The notes under the pieces are model-generated. The model saw nothing but the letters and a program-made list of their open reading frames with translations. It searched no databases and had not been told where the DNA came from. From contig JBEKAR010000010.1 of NCBI GenBank assembly GCA_050015815.1, forward strand, positions 1-20,352: a stretch of DNA of 20,352 nt. Direction: 5' to 3'. Both the position numbers and the translations under genes were made by a program. This document shows positions 1-7,068 of this stretch, in pieces (positions within the stretch are counted from its first letter, which is position 1; every line of letters starts with the position of its first letter). The stretch is from JAJRAL01 sp050015815 (GTDB taxonomy: Archaea; Thermoplasmatota; Thermoplasmata; Methanomassiliicoccales; UBA472).

Positions 1-66
1 TCAATCCAACACTTGTTGCTGATCGAGATTGCCAAAGAGTACAATCTAAAAGTAGCCAAGAAGTAA
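1..66 (+). CDS. C-terminal end of a probable ABC substrate-binding protein (partial)
   Basis: An open frame enters from the left edge and ends at TAA 64-66, giving 21 residues that end in VAKK. Nothing in so short a tail identifies a family. It lies 45 bp before a nitrate/sulfonate/taurine-type permease and its ATPase, the usual place for the periplasmic or lipid-anchored substrate-binding component, so that role is inferred from position only. Confidence 0.45.
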   Translation, partial: SIQHLLLIEIAKEYNLKVAKK

Positions 67-111
67 ACCCCTTCCAAACTCTTTTTCGAATTAACTCAAT
101 GCAGGTGACAG

Positions 112-936
112 ATGGCATCCAAGTTTGTCGCCAAAGTCAGGACCAAGCTGGCTTTCTGGTATCAGAATAGCAAGGCTTTCGACTATATCATAATGGGGAT
201 TTCTTTAGCGGCCTTCATTCTTACATGGTACGCAGTCTCTGCCTACTTCAACACAAGCTATCTGCCTGGCCCCGACAAAGTGTTCACTGCCTTGATCAAT
301 TCATTTGAGAAGCCAGATCCAGCGACCGGTTTCTACATGACCCAGAATATCATGGCATCGCTAGGCAGATTCACCTGGGGCTTTGGACTTGCGCTGATCG
401 TCGCAATCCCAATTGGACTTCTGATGGGGTCGTCTCGTATTGCTGAAGCAATCGGTCGACCGGTTGTCGAGATATTCCGTCCCATTCCCCCGATTGCATG
501 GGTGCCATTCTTCATCATCATACTCGGCTCGGTTTGGGGCCCTATATGGACAATCTTCCTGGGCGCCTTCTTTCCTATCCTTTCTAACGTGATCTTCGGT
601 GTCAAGAGCGTGGACGCAACCCTGACTGATGCTGCCAAGACATTGGGGGCGAGGCGGTCAGCCATTTTCACCAAAGTGGTATTGCCATTCACAGTACCTT
701 ACATAATGGCTGGAGTCACTATTGGAGTTGGCATCTCATGGATGTGTATCGTCGCAGCTGAATTCCTAGGAGCTGAGGGGGGTGGTGTCGGTTCCTACAT
801 ACGTGTTCAGAACGACCTCAACAACTTCGACTACATGTTCGCCGGGATGGTCGTCATCGCGTTACTGGGCCTGGCGACGGTCGGACTCGCACGCTTGCTG
901 GAGAAGCATGTCTCGCCCTGGAGGAATATGAAATGA
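112..936 (+). CDS. ABC importer permease, SsuC/TauC/NitT family
   Basis: A 274-aa integral membrane protein that would form the channel of an importer for sulfonates, nitrate, taurine, pyrimidine precursors or a similar anion; the substrate cannot be read from the sequence. Hydrophobic segments lie near residues 24-45, 92-116, 135-150, 150-172, 197-220 and 245-262. The cytoplasmic EAA loop that docks the ATPase is clear at about 183-201 (DAAKTLGA, then LP). The length is normal for the family. The ATG at 112 has AGGTGA at 103-108. The stop overlaps the next start as ATGA (933-936), indicating translational coupling with the ATPase. GC is visibly lower than in the genes after 1706. Confidence 0.9.
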   Translation: MASKFVAKVRTKLAFWYQNSKAFDYIIMGISLAAFILTWYAVSAYFNTSYLPGPDKVFTALINSFEKPDPATGFYMTQNIMASLGRFTWGFGLALIVAIPIGLLMGSSRIAEAIGRPVVEIFRPIPPIAWVPFFIIILGSVWGPIWTIFLGAFFPILSNVIFGVKSVDATLTDAAKTLGARRSAIFTKVVLPFTVPYIMAGVTIGVGISWMCIVAAEFLGAEGGGVGSYIRVQNDLNNFDYMFAGMVVIALLGLATVGLARLLEKHVSPWRNMK

Positions 937-1703
937 TCCTCTCTATCCTGCATCTAAGCAAGACGTTTACAAAGGGCAAGCATGAGGAAGGACTCATTGC
1001 CATCGATGACTTCAACCTTGAGGTAGAGGAGGGGGAGTTCATATGCATTCTTGGACCGTCTGGCTGCGGAAAGACAACGCTTCTGAGAATCGTAGCAGGA
1101 CTTGACCATCAGACATCTGGCGAAATCCTTCTCAACGGAGATGAGATAGCAGGGCCGGGATCGGACCGAGGAATGGTCTTCCAGGAGTTCGGCCTATTTC
1201 CATGGCGCACTGTCCGCAAGAATGTCGAATTCGGTCTTGAGCTTCGAAAGGTTCCATCCGAACAACGGAGGACGATCTCCAGCAAGTATATTGAGCTAGT
1301 AGGACTGAAAGGATTTGAGGATGCGCATCCCTATGCCCTTTCCGGTGGAATGAAGCAAAGGGTGGGAATCGCAAGGGCGTTGGCAAATGATCCCGCCCTG
1401 TTGCTGATGGACGAACCTTTTGGGGCTTTGGATGCCCAGACGCGCAATACAATGCAAAAGGAGCTTCTGCGGATCTGGAAGGAAACGAAGAAGACAGTTC
1501 TCTTCGTCACGCATTCCGTGGATGAAGCTTGCTATCTGGCAGATCGCATCGTTGTGATGACTGCGAGGCCAGGCACGATTAAAGGAGTCTTTCCAATCCC
1601 ATTCCCCCGCCCACGAGACAGAGCGAGCGTCGAATTTGCGACTCTGAGAAAGACGATACTTGAAGAATTGGAGAAAGAGTCCTCCGATCGGCCCAGTGTC
1701 TAG
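933..1703 (+). CDS. ABC importer ATP-binding protein, SsuB/TauB family
   Basis: A 256-aa nucleotide-binding subunit that powers the permease encoded just upstream. All family motifs are intact: Walker A GPSGCGKTT (41-49), Q-loop Gln84 in VFQEFGLFPW, signature LSGGMKQ (136-142), Walker B LLLMDE (156-161), D-loop GALD and H-loop His194 in VTHSVDEA. The FQEFGLFPW stretch and MDEPFGALD are typical of the nitrate/sulfonate/taurine subfamily. It starts inside the permease stop (ATGA). Its stop is 2 bp from the convergent HTH regulator, so the importer operon ends here. Confidence 0.93.
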   Translation: MILSILHLSKTFTKGKHEEGLIAIDDFNLEVEEGEFICILGPSGCGKTTLLRIVAGLDHQTSGEILLNGDEIAGPGSDRGMVFQEFGLFPWRTVRKNVEFGLELRKVPSEQRRTISSKYIELVGLKGFEDAHPYALSGGMKQRVGIARALANDPALLLMDEPFGALDAQTRNTMQKELLRIWKETKKTVLFVTHSVDEACYLADRIVVMTARPGTIKGVFPIPFPRPRDRASVEFATLRKTILEELEKESSDRPSV

Positions 1704-1705
1704 AC

Positions 1706-2227
1706 CTACAGAGCCTTCTTAGCCGCGACCTCAATCGCCCTGAGCACCGAATCCCTCGGGATGACGACCGACACCGGGATCGTGAGGATCTTCTCGACCG
1801 TCGAAGCGACGATCGGAGCACAGACGACCGCGAGCGCGCCGTCCCTCTCGGCCAGGACCGCGGCGATGATCGCCTCCTCCATCGTCTGCGCCGGGTACTC
1901 CTTGACGCGCATGCTCTTGTCCGCGACCTGGACGATGCGCTCCTCGATCTTGTTCAGCACGCCCCTGGCCGCGATGACGGCCACGAACGGGCCCTGCGGC
2001 GTCTTCTCAATCTGCCGCACCGCGCGCATGACGCTCCTCACCGTGCGCAGGTTCGGCTCGCGCCTCTCCTGCAGTATCTTGTAGATCGTGCTCGGCGAGA
2101 TGCCGGTCCTGGAGCAGAACTCGTTCACACTCATGTCCAGATCGTTCTCCAACACCGAGCGCAGCGCGTCCCCGAACCCGTCCGGTCCACGCATTATGCC
2201 GGCGATGAGATTGTCCACCAACGACAT
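1706..2227 (-). CDS. HTH transcriptional regulator with C-terminal sensor-like domain
   Basis: A 173-aa protein. An XRE-like helix-turn-helix spans about residues 30-60 (SVNEFCSRTGISPSTIYKIL, then a basic RREPNLRTV). An alpha/beta domain follows from about 85 to the end, with alternating hydrophobic strands and the stretch ERDGALAVVCAP. The C-terminal part faintly recalls the N-terminal domain of PrpR, but I would not rely on that. The ATG at 2227 was preferred over upstream codons because GGAGG sits just before it within the last codons of thioredoxin reductase, whose TGA is 2 bp away. It is the third gene of a thioredoxin operon, so a redox or related signal is a reasonable guess. Effector and targets are unknown. 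Confidence 0.8.
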   Translation of the reverse strand: MSLVDNLIAGIMRGPDGFGDALRSVLENDLDMSVNEFCSRTGISPSTIYKILQERREPNLRTVRSVMRAVRQIEKTPQGPFVAVIAARGVLNKIEERIVQVADKSMRVKEYPAQTMEEAIIAAVLAERDGALAVVCAPIVASTVEKILTIPVSVVIPRDSVLRAIEVAAKKAL

Positions 2228-2229
2228 CC

Positions 2230-3138
2230 TCAACCCTCCTTCCGCACGTACTTTGCGGCGTTCCATCCGGCGACGCATCCCTGGCCCACCGCCTTGGCCA
2301 GCTGCCACGGCTCTCCCGTCACATCACCGCAGGCGTAAACGCCGGGGACCTCGGTCTCCATCCTCTCGTTGACCTTGATCATCCCCGACGGATCAGGCAG
2401 CAGCCCGAGATCGAACGCCAATTCCACGGACCCCTTCGCACCGAGCTCGATGAAGACACCGTCGACCTCGAGTCTGCTCCCGTCGTCGAGCTCCAGGCCG
2501 GTCACGACTTCCTCGCCGATTATCCTCGTCGGCTCGTGCGGCGTGATCAACTTGACGCTCGTCTGCTTCACTTTGTCCAACAGCGGCTCCGCCACCTTCG
2601 GCTTCTTAGCTATCCAGGCAACCTCAGAGGCGTACTCAGCGAGCAGGATGGCTGAGGCCGGTGCCGTGCTCTCGTCCCCGATCACCGCCACCTTCTTCCC
2701 CTTGAAGAAGCCTGAGTCGCAGGCGGCGCAGTAGCTGACGCCCTTTCCCAAGAGCTCCTTTTCCCCGGGCACGTTGAGCTTCGCCCTCGAGATGCCTAGA
2801 GCGAGGATGAGCGCCTTGCAGCGTAGCTCGAGGTCATGGTCCGTTGTTACGAGGAACGAATCGTCCTTCCTCTCTGTCTTGAGGACGTCCTGCTCGAAGA
2901 ACTGAGCCCCGAATCGCTTCGCCTGCTCCGCGCCGAACGAAAGTACCTGGGCCCCTTCTGTCTTCGGCAGCCCGAGGTAGTTCTCGATGTGCGCTTTGTT
3001 CAGACCGCTCTTATCCAGATGTCCAACGACCGCGACGCTGACCTTCTTCCTGGCCACGTGGATCGCCGCCTGCAGCCCAGCTGGCCCGGAGCCGACTATC
3101 ACTACCTCAAAGTCCACTCGTTCACCCAAGGGGGACAT
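2230..3138 (-). CDS. trxB: Thioredoxin reductase (FAD-dependent), atypical NAD(P)H site
   Basis: A 302-aa flavoprotein that would reduce the thioredoxin encoded upstream. The FAD motif GSGPAG is at 16-21, HIENYLG at 50-56, the redox pair CAAC at 137-140, and the second FAD motif GVYACGDVTG near the C-terminus. The second Rossmann motif reads IGDESTA (153-159) rather than the usual GGGxSA, and the segment that normally carries the 2'-phosphate-binding HRR is IAKKPK, so NADPH use is doubtful. ATG 3138 has no clear ribosome site. GTG at 3117 (codon 8) has GGTGA four bases upstream and may be the true start, giving 295 aa. It lies 60 bp after thioredoxin and 2 bp before the HTH gene. Confidence 0.9.
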   Translation of the reverse strand: MSPLGERVDFEVVIVGSGPAGLQAAIHVARKKVSVAVVGHLDKSGLNKAHIENYLGLPKTEGAQVLSFGAEQAKRFGAQFFEQDVLKTERKDDSFLVTTDHDLELRCKALILALGISRAKLNVPGEKELLGKGVSYCAACDSGFFKGKKVAVIGDESTAPASAILLAEYASEVAWIAKKPKVAEPLLDKVKQTSVKLITPHEPTRIIGEEVVTGLELDDGSRLEVDGVFIELGAKGSVELAFDLGLLPDPSGMIKVNERMETEVPGVYACGDVTGEPWQLAKAVGQGCVAGWNAAKYVRKEG

Positions 3139-3198
3139 TGAACGACGCCTATTTCCGTGTTTTCCGTCGAGCTTCGCCTCTTCACCAGTCGGACCGGA

Positions 3199-3594
3199 TC
3201 ATCTCAGGTGACGCGACAGCTCCGCCGCCAGCTGCTCCTTCGGCCTCGCTCCTACGATCCGGTCGGTCAGCTTGCCTTCCTTGAATACGAGCAGGGTCGG
3301 GATCGCGCTGATGCGGTAGCGGTTCGGGACGCTCGCGTTCTCGTCGGTGTTGAGCTTGGCGAAGACGACCTTGCCGGTCATCTCGTGCGCCAGCGCCTCG
3401 ACCACCGGCGCGACCATGCGGCAAGGTCCGCACCAGGGCGCCCAGCAGTCCACCACCACCAGGGAATACTTCATCACGAACTCGTCGAAATTGGAATCTG
3501 TCACAGGAATAGGCTCGGTCGGCCAATTCGTCTCGGCTCCTTTGTTCATCTCCGCCATCTTCTTCCTCCTTATCGTTTCAAGCTCATCGTCCAT
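3199..3594 (-). CDS. trxA: Thioredoxin
   Basis: A 131-aa cytoplasmic disulfide reductase. The active site WCGPC is at 54-58 (Cys55, Cys58), the cis-proline motif AIPT follows, and the fold ends in a normal alpha helix. The charged N-terminal leader (DDELETIRRKK) before the thioredoxin fold is common in archaeal thioredoxins. The frame is open as far as 3828, but ATG 3594 has GGTGA four bases upstream. ATG 3597 and a longer start at 3693 are less likely. It is first in a minus-strand operon with the reductase and an HTH regulator. About 130 bp separate the likely transcription start from this ATG, a long leader for an archaeon. Confidence 0.92.
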   Translation of the reverse strand: MDDELETIRRKKMAEMNKGAETNWPTEPIPVTDSNFDEFVMKYSLVVVDCWAPWCGPCRMVAPVVEALAHEMTGKVVFAKLNTDENASVPNRYRISAIPTLLVFKEGKLTDRIVGARPKEQLAAELSRHLR

Positions 3595-3750
3595 CATGTC
3601 ACCGCAATCGGTTGTCTTCACCCAAGGCAAAGCCGATTCCCACTCCACGATATCAATCTTCAGCAGGTGTCGGAGCACCTTGTAGAAAAGCATTCCCCCA
3701 CGAATACGCGCCCTGAGGGGGTGATTCCAGGCTCCGCTGCGTCCCGAAGG

Positions 3751-3759
3751 CTTTAAAAC
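3751..3759. promoter_or_regulatory. TATA-like box between divergent genes
   Basis: CTTTAAAAC lies 38 bp (centre) before the plus-strand PRC-barrel start at 3793, with GGTGA at 3782-3786 in the short leader. TTTAAA is self-complementary, so the same box could also fire toward thioredoxin on the minus strand, with a start near 3728. Confidence 0.5.
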
Positions 3760-3792
3760 AGAACATCCCCATTTCCGGACTGGTGATGGCCG

Positions 3793-4068
3793 ATGATGGA
3801 GGAAGCTTCTGAGCTCATAGGACTGCAAGTGTACACGCCTACCGGTGTCTTTCTGGGCAACGTGAACAACCTGGTGATAGACCTGGAGAACAAGCGCATC
3901 GACGGCCTCTTCGTCGGCGAGACGAACCCGCTGCTGGTCGAGGACTCCAAGGCGGTGAACGTGCCGTTCCGCTGGATCCAGTCGATTGGTGACATAATCC
4001 TCCTGAAGTACTTCCCGAAGCGCGTCACGACGCGCAAGGGAGCCGCAGCGCCTGCGGCGAAGAAGTAA
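3793..4068 (+). CDS. PRC-barrel domain protein
   Basis: A 91-aa protein, essentially one PRC-barrel: strands in LIGLQVYTPTGVFLGNV, then VIDLENKRIDGLFV, VPFRWIQSIGDIILL, and a low-complexity basic tail ending AAAPAAKK. In archaea these short proteins are widespread. Roles proposed for the fold include RNA handling and protein-protein contacts, but none can be assigned here. GGTGA at 3782-3786 serves ATG 3793; a second ATG follows at 3796. It is 26 bp upstream of the gamma-carbonic-anhydrase-like gene on the same strand, so the two are probably co-transcribed. Confidence 0.85.
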   Translation: MMEEASELIGLQVYTPTGVFLGNVNNLVIDLENKRIDGLFVGETNPLLVEDSKAVNVPFRWIQSIGDIILLKYFPKRVTTRKGAAAPAAKK

Positions 4069-4094
4069 GAACGTCGGCCATCGTTCCTCCGTCC

Positions 4095-4586
4095 ATGGCG
4101 ATCTACGTCGATCCTACCGCGATCCTCATCGGCGATGTGAAACTGGAGGACGGCGTTTCTATCTGGCCATATGCCGTCCTGCGCGGCGATCAGGAGAGGA
4201 TAGTTGTCGGCGAGGGCACGAACGTGCAGGACACCGCCGTGCTCCATGTCGGCCCCGGCAGGCCGACGATCATCGGGAAGGACTGCAGCATCGGCCACGG
4301 GGCGGTGATCAACGGAGCGCTGATCGGCGACCGCTGCATCATCGGAATGAACTCCTCGATCCTCGACGGCGCGGACGTCGGCGAGGAGTGCATCATCGGC
4401 GCCAATGCGGTTGTGACTTCCAAGATGACGGTGCCGCCGCGCTCGGTCGTGGTGGGGGTCCCGGGGCGCATCGTGCGCTCGAACGACCAGACCGCCGGAG
4501 AAAGGGCGCTGAGCAACGCGCGGGTCTACCAGAAGCTCAGGGACGAGCATCTCGACGGGAAGTATACGCGGCGCACGGTCCCTTGA
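4095..4586 (+). CDS. Gamma-carbonic-anhydrase-like left-handed beta-helix protein
   Basis: A 163-aa protein of hexapeptide repeats ([I/V]G-rich turns from about 8 to 140) with a C-terminal helix. The family forms trimers with zinc between subunits and hydrates CO2. The RGD motif (30-32), N43, Q45, D46, the first zinc ligand His51 and the second His68 (in IGHG) are present. The third ligand, expected five residues after His68, is Asn73 (codon AAC). It may therefore be catalytically weak or inactive, or bind metal differently; gamma-CA-like proteins without the full site are known. Its last 50 bp overlap the convergent HD-domain gene. Confidence 0.87.
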   Translation: MAIYVDPTAILIGDVKLEDGVSIWPYAVLRGDQERIVVGEGTNVQDTAVLHVGPGRPTIIGKDCSIGHGAVINGALIGDRCIIGMNSSILDGADVGEECIIGANAVVTSKMTVPPRSVVVGVPGRIVRSNDQTAGERALSNARVYQKLRDEHLDGKYTRRTVP

Positions 4587-5124
4587 CCGCCTTCGAACGC
4601 ACTTCCAAGACGAGCGTGTCGATGTCGACGCCGCACGCCTTTGACAGCTCCTTATGCATAGCGCGCATCCTCTGCACCGTCACCTCGTGACCCTTCCGGA
4701 GCACCTCATCAGACGCTTCATCGAGCGTCTGGACCCCGTCCGATCCTTTGACCAGGTTGTCCGCGTGACAGACTATCTTCTCCTCGAGCGTCGTCGGCAT
4801 GTAATCACCGTCGGGCAGCCCCAGCTCCTTCGCCTCCTCCGGCGTGAAGCCGGCGGCGACGTGATGCTGGATCACCTTGACCAGGGGCTCGGGGAGATCC
4901 CTCCTCTTGGCGATCTTGACGCCCTCGACGACGTGGAAGAGGCCTTGGGTCCTCGACCTGCCCACGTCGTGCAGCAAGGCCCCGGCGCTCACGAGCTCCA
5001 GGTCCGCTCCGCTCCGCATGGCCATCTCCATCGCGATCGAATGGACGGTGCAGACGTGCTCGATGATGCTCCGCTTGCACCCCTCCTCCCTGAGGATCTG
5101 GATGCACTCCCTATCACTCGGCAT
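4537..5124 (-). CDS. HD-domain phosphohydrolase-like protein (TIGR00295-like)
   Basis: A 195-aa protein with metal-binding HD residues in order: His28, HD at 52-53 (LLHDVGRS), His87-His88 (VIQHHVAAG) and Asp122 (CHADNL). Pattern and length match an archaeal HD family annotated as TIGR00295, whose substrate is unknown; HD enzymes usually cleave phosphomonoesters or phosphodiesters of nucleotides. ATG 5124 was chosen over TTG 5136. It overlaps the end of the aTrm56 gene by 11 bp, so the two are translationally linked. The 3' end runs 50 bp into the convergent gamma-CA gene, so the last 16 residues or so (SRRDARP tail) are antisense-encoded and may be less conserved. Confidence 0.85.
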   Translation of the reverse strand: MPSDRECIQILREEGCKRSIIEHVCTVHSIAMEMAMRSGADLELVSAGALLHDVGRSRTQGLFHVVEGVKIAKRRDLPEPLVKVIQHHVAAGFTPEEAKELGLPDGDYMPTTLEEKIVCHADNLVKGSDGVQTLDEASDEVLRKGHEVTVQRMRAMHKELSKACGVDIDTLVLEVRSKAVKGPCAAYTSRRDARP

Positions 5125-5641
5125 CGCGCTCGACAACGCGCTTCCCCCTCTCGGTCGGCACGACCTTCAGCCTGCCGTCGAATTCATTGCGCAGTCCCTC
5201 GCCATTCGTCAGTCGGTCCAGGAAGATCGCCAATGCGGCCACCTCCGAGTGGGGCTGGTTGCCGACAGCGACGTTGAAGTCGGCCTCCTGGTAGACCTCA
5301 GGAGGAACCTTCTCCGCTCCCACTACGACGAGCATCGGCTCGTCCGACCTCTCACGGACCTTCGGCATCGCGTCGTCGATGTGCACTCCGTACATCGTCA
5401 GATGCACCCTGACCCCTTTGAAGCCGCGGAGCAGCGGCAGCCACTTCACCCCGGTGGTGATCTCGAACTCCCCGCCGAAGCGGTCGACGACGTCGCGGAC
5501 GCTCTCCTCCAGCTCTGCGTCCTTCGTCGAGACGTAGATCCCCTTCGCGCCGAGCGCCCTGGACGTCAGAGCGACGTGCGTGGTGATGCGCTTGTCCCGC
5601 GCCGGGCGATGGCCGAGCCTGAGAACCCGCACATCCTGCAT
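5114..5641 (-). CDS. trm56: tRNA (cytidine(56)-2'-O)-methyltransferase, aTrm56
   Basis: A 175-aa SPOUT-class methyltransferase that 2'-O-methylates C56 in the T-loop of archaeal tRNA using S-adenosylmethionine. The N-terminus VLRLGHRPARDKRITTHV is diagnostic. The knotted SAM-binding part is VVVGAEKVP with VAVGNQPHSEVAAL (about 104-137). The length is right for the family. GAGGT upstream of ATG 5641 overlaps the stop of the preceding winged-helix gene (10-bp gap), and the 3' end overlaps the HD-domain gene, so the three form one minus-strand operon. Its presence is the strongest single marker of an archaeal host in this window. Confidence 0.95.
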   Translation of the reverse strand: MQDVRVLRLGHRPARDKRITTHVALTSRALGAKGIYVSTKDAELEESVRDVVDRFGGEFEITTGVKWLPLLRGFKGVRVHLTMYGVHIDDAMPKVRERSDEPMLVVVGAEKVPPEVYQEADFNVAVGNQPHSEVAALAIFLDRLTNGEGLRNEFDGRLKVVPTERGKRVVERDAE

Positions 5642-5651
5642 CCGAAAAACC

Positions 5652-6149
5652 TCATTCCTTTAACCGCTCGATCCGGTGGCCGCGGAAATCGAGCTTCAAT
5701 GATCGCTTGACCAGCGACTTCAGCATCGTCGCGGTTATTCCGAGCTTCTCTGCCACGTCCCCGGAGAACTTGCCTTCGGTCCCGACGAGCGTCAGTATCT
5801 TCTTCTCCAGCGTGGCGAACTCTTTCTCCGGCATCATCGCGGCCGAGAGCACGTCGGAGATCTCGTACACCGGCCAGGATGCGTTGATGTGGAAGGAGTT
5901 GTAGTAGGTATGGTAAGCCTTCTCCGGATAATTGCCGCCGGTCGATTGCCACTTCGTCTCGACGAGCTTCATCTTCTCGAAGAACTGGAGCGCCTCCCCG
6001 CCCTCCTTCCCGTACTTGTCCTCGACCTCCTTGGAGGTGCGCCATTCGAGCGTAACCTCCTTGAGGACCTCCCTCTTAATCTTGGTATCAACGGCCCGAA
6101 GCATCGGAACAAGCTCGGAGGGCTCGTTGATGACCTTTATCCTGTTCAT
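5652..6149 (-). CDS. Archaeal winged-helix (ArsR-like) regulator, two-domain
   Basis: A 165-aa basic protein without cysteine. A first winged helix is seen at about 10-70 (LRAVDTKIKREVLKEV, TSKEVEDKYG, ALQFFEKMKLVET). A conserved-looking middle follows (PEKAYHTYYNSFHINA), then a second helix-turn-helix at about 118-155 (GDVAEKLGITATMLKSLVKR, then RGHRIE). It resembles an archaeal family of predicted regulators; its signal and targets are unknown. It is not TFE, since the zinc-ribbon cysteines are absent. It heads the operon with aTrm56 and the HD protein. A TATA-like box 31 bp before ATG 6149 means a leader of only a few bases. Confidence 0.78.
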   Translation of the reverse strand: MNRIKVINEPSELVPMLRAVDTKIKREVLKEVTLEWRTSKEVEDKYGKEGGEALQFFEKMKLVETKWQSTGGNYPEKAYHTYYNSFHINASWPVYEISDVLSAAMMPEKEFATLEKKILTLVGTEGKFSGDVAEKLGITATMLKSLVKRSLKLDFRGHRIERLKE

Positions 6150-6176
6150 GTAATGCCCTTAATAAGGCTGAGGGAC

Positions 6177-6183
6177 TATAAAA
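6177..6183 (-). promoter_or_regulatory. TATA box of the winged-helix/aTrm56/HD operon
   Basis: On the minus strand this reads TTTTATA, centred 31 bp before ATG 6149. With the usual archaeal spacing, transcription would begin within a few bases of the start codon, that is, nearly leaderless. Confidence 0.55.
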
Positions 6184-6310
6184 CCGTTCGAGGAATGGCA
6201 GTAGATGCTGCGAGAGTCGTAACGATTGTGCAGCCACTTTGAAACACCGTGCAGCTGAACACCGTTGATATCGCAAGGTTATTAGCATCCCTTCTCCTTT
6301 TTCCCCCGAA

Positions 6311-6472
6311 ATGCCTGTAGTCCACCAATGCTGGGTGTGCGGGAAGCGGCACAAGACGCTGGAAGCGGCGGAGAAGTGCCACAACGGACCGGTCCAATCC
6401 ATCCAGACGAAGGTGGTCAGGGAGGTCTACAGGGCTCCCTGGGGCAATGCTTTTAGAAAGGCCAAGAAGTGA
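6311..6472 (+). CDS. 53-aa zinc-finger-like protein
   Basis: A small basic protein, ATG 6311 to TGA 6470-6472, with Cys7-x2-Cys10 followed by His14, Cys23 and His24. This spacing could hold one zinc ion, as in many small archaeal C2HC/C2H2 proteins. The C-terminal half is basic and aromatic (VYRAPWGNAF, then RKAKK), compatible with nucleic-acid binding. The reading frame is clean and ends in a lysine-rich tail. A weak AT-rich element (GGTTATTA, about 6278-6285) lies roughly 30 bp upstream; no ribosome site is visible. The last 20 bp overlap the convergent kinase-like gene. Function unknown. Confidence 0.72.
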   Translation: MPVVHQCWVCGKRHKTLEAAEKCHNGPVQSIQTKVVREVYRAPWGNAFRKAKK

Positions 6473-7031
6473 GCCAGTAGACCGCGGCCATCACCAGCAG
6501 CGGCGGTACTATCATCAGGAAATCGTCGTCGAGATACGGAATCCTGACCTTCTCAAGATAGATCGCGACCGCCGTCGCCAAGACCGCCGCTACGATAGCC
6601 CGGGCGTCGACGGCTACGGCGAGCGAGAGCGTGGTCAGCACCAGGCCGAAGTAGACGACTATCGGGAGCACCGGGTAGAGGTTCGACTTGTGGTGCCTCA
6701 GTTCGCCGATCAACGGGTCCACAAGGCCCATGCCGATGAGCGCAGGTGCAGCGAGCTGGAACGGGAAGAACAGGAAGGCGATGACCATAGCCACCGCGGC
6801 CCAGGCGGCGGCGGAGACACGCCTGTACTCGTAGTCGCGGATGCCGATGATGCGCCACTTGGCGCGCAGCCTGAGGAACTCGAGGGCGAGGACGATGATG
6901 AGGAAGACGACCAGGCCCTGCTCCCTCGTCAGCCCGCCATCCCAGAGCGGCTCGGGAAGCCAGTAATAGACGAGGAAGAGCGGGGTGCACATGTGCACCA
7001 GCCGCCTCAAGACATGGCCGAGGTCGACCAT
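6453..7031 (-). CDS. Dolichol/phytol kinase-like membrane protein
   Basis: A 192-aa polytopic protein (about six hydrophobic segments) resembling the CTP-dependent polyprenol kinase/phosphatidate cytidylyltransferase superfamily. Features that fit are LRRLVHM at 8-14 (family RRKxxH), ALEFLRLRAKW, the short GLVDPLIGELR segment in the place of the family's GDxxAxxxGR, and the late EKVRIPYLDDDFLMIVP in place of the E...DNLTVP motif. The substrate, probably an isoprenoid alcohol such as dolichol or geranylgeraniol, is inferred. It lies 37 bp downstream of the exporter permease and is probably in the same transcript. Its 3' end overlaps the small zinc-finger gene. Confidence 0.68.
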   Translation of the reverse strand: MVDLGHVLRRLVHMCTPLFLVYYWLPEPLWDGGLTREQGLVVFLIIVLALEFLRLRAKWRIIGIRDYEYRRVSAAAWAAVAMVIAFLFFPFQLAAPALIGMGLVDPLIGELRHHKSNLYPVLPIVVYFGLVLTTLSLAVAVDARAIVAAVLATAVAIYLEKVRIPYLDDDFLMIVPPLLVMAAVYWLTSWPF

Positions 7032-7068
7032 TGCCAGGTATCATCTCCTCGCGTTTACAAAAGCCTGC

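Noticed and set aside
3753..4550. A 265-codon minus-strand open frame
   Set aside because: It runs antisense to the PRC-barrel and gamma-CA genes, is rich in Arg/His/Asp as expected for a GC-driven shadow frame, and shows no domain.
5652..6149. Transcription factor TFE
   Set aside because: The protein has two winged-helix-like parts and no cysteine, whereas TFE needs a C-terminal zinc ribbon.
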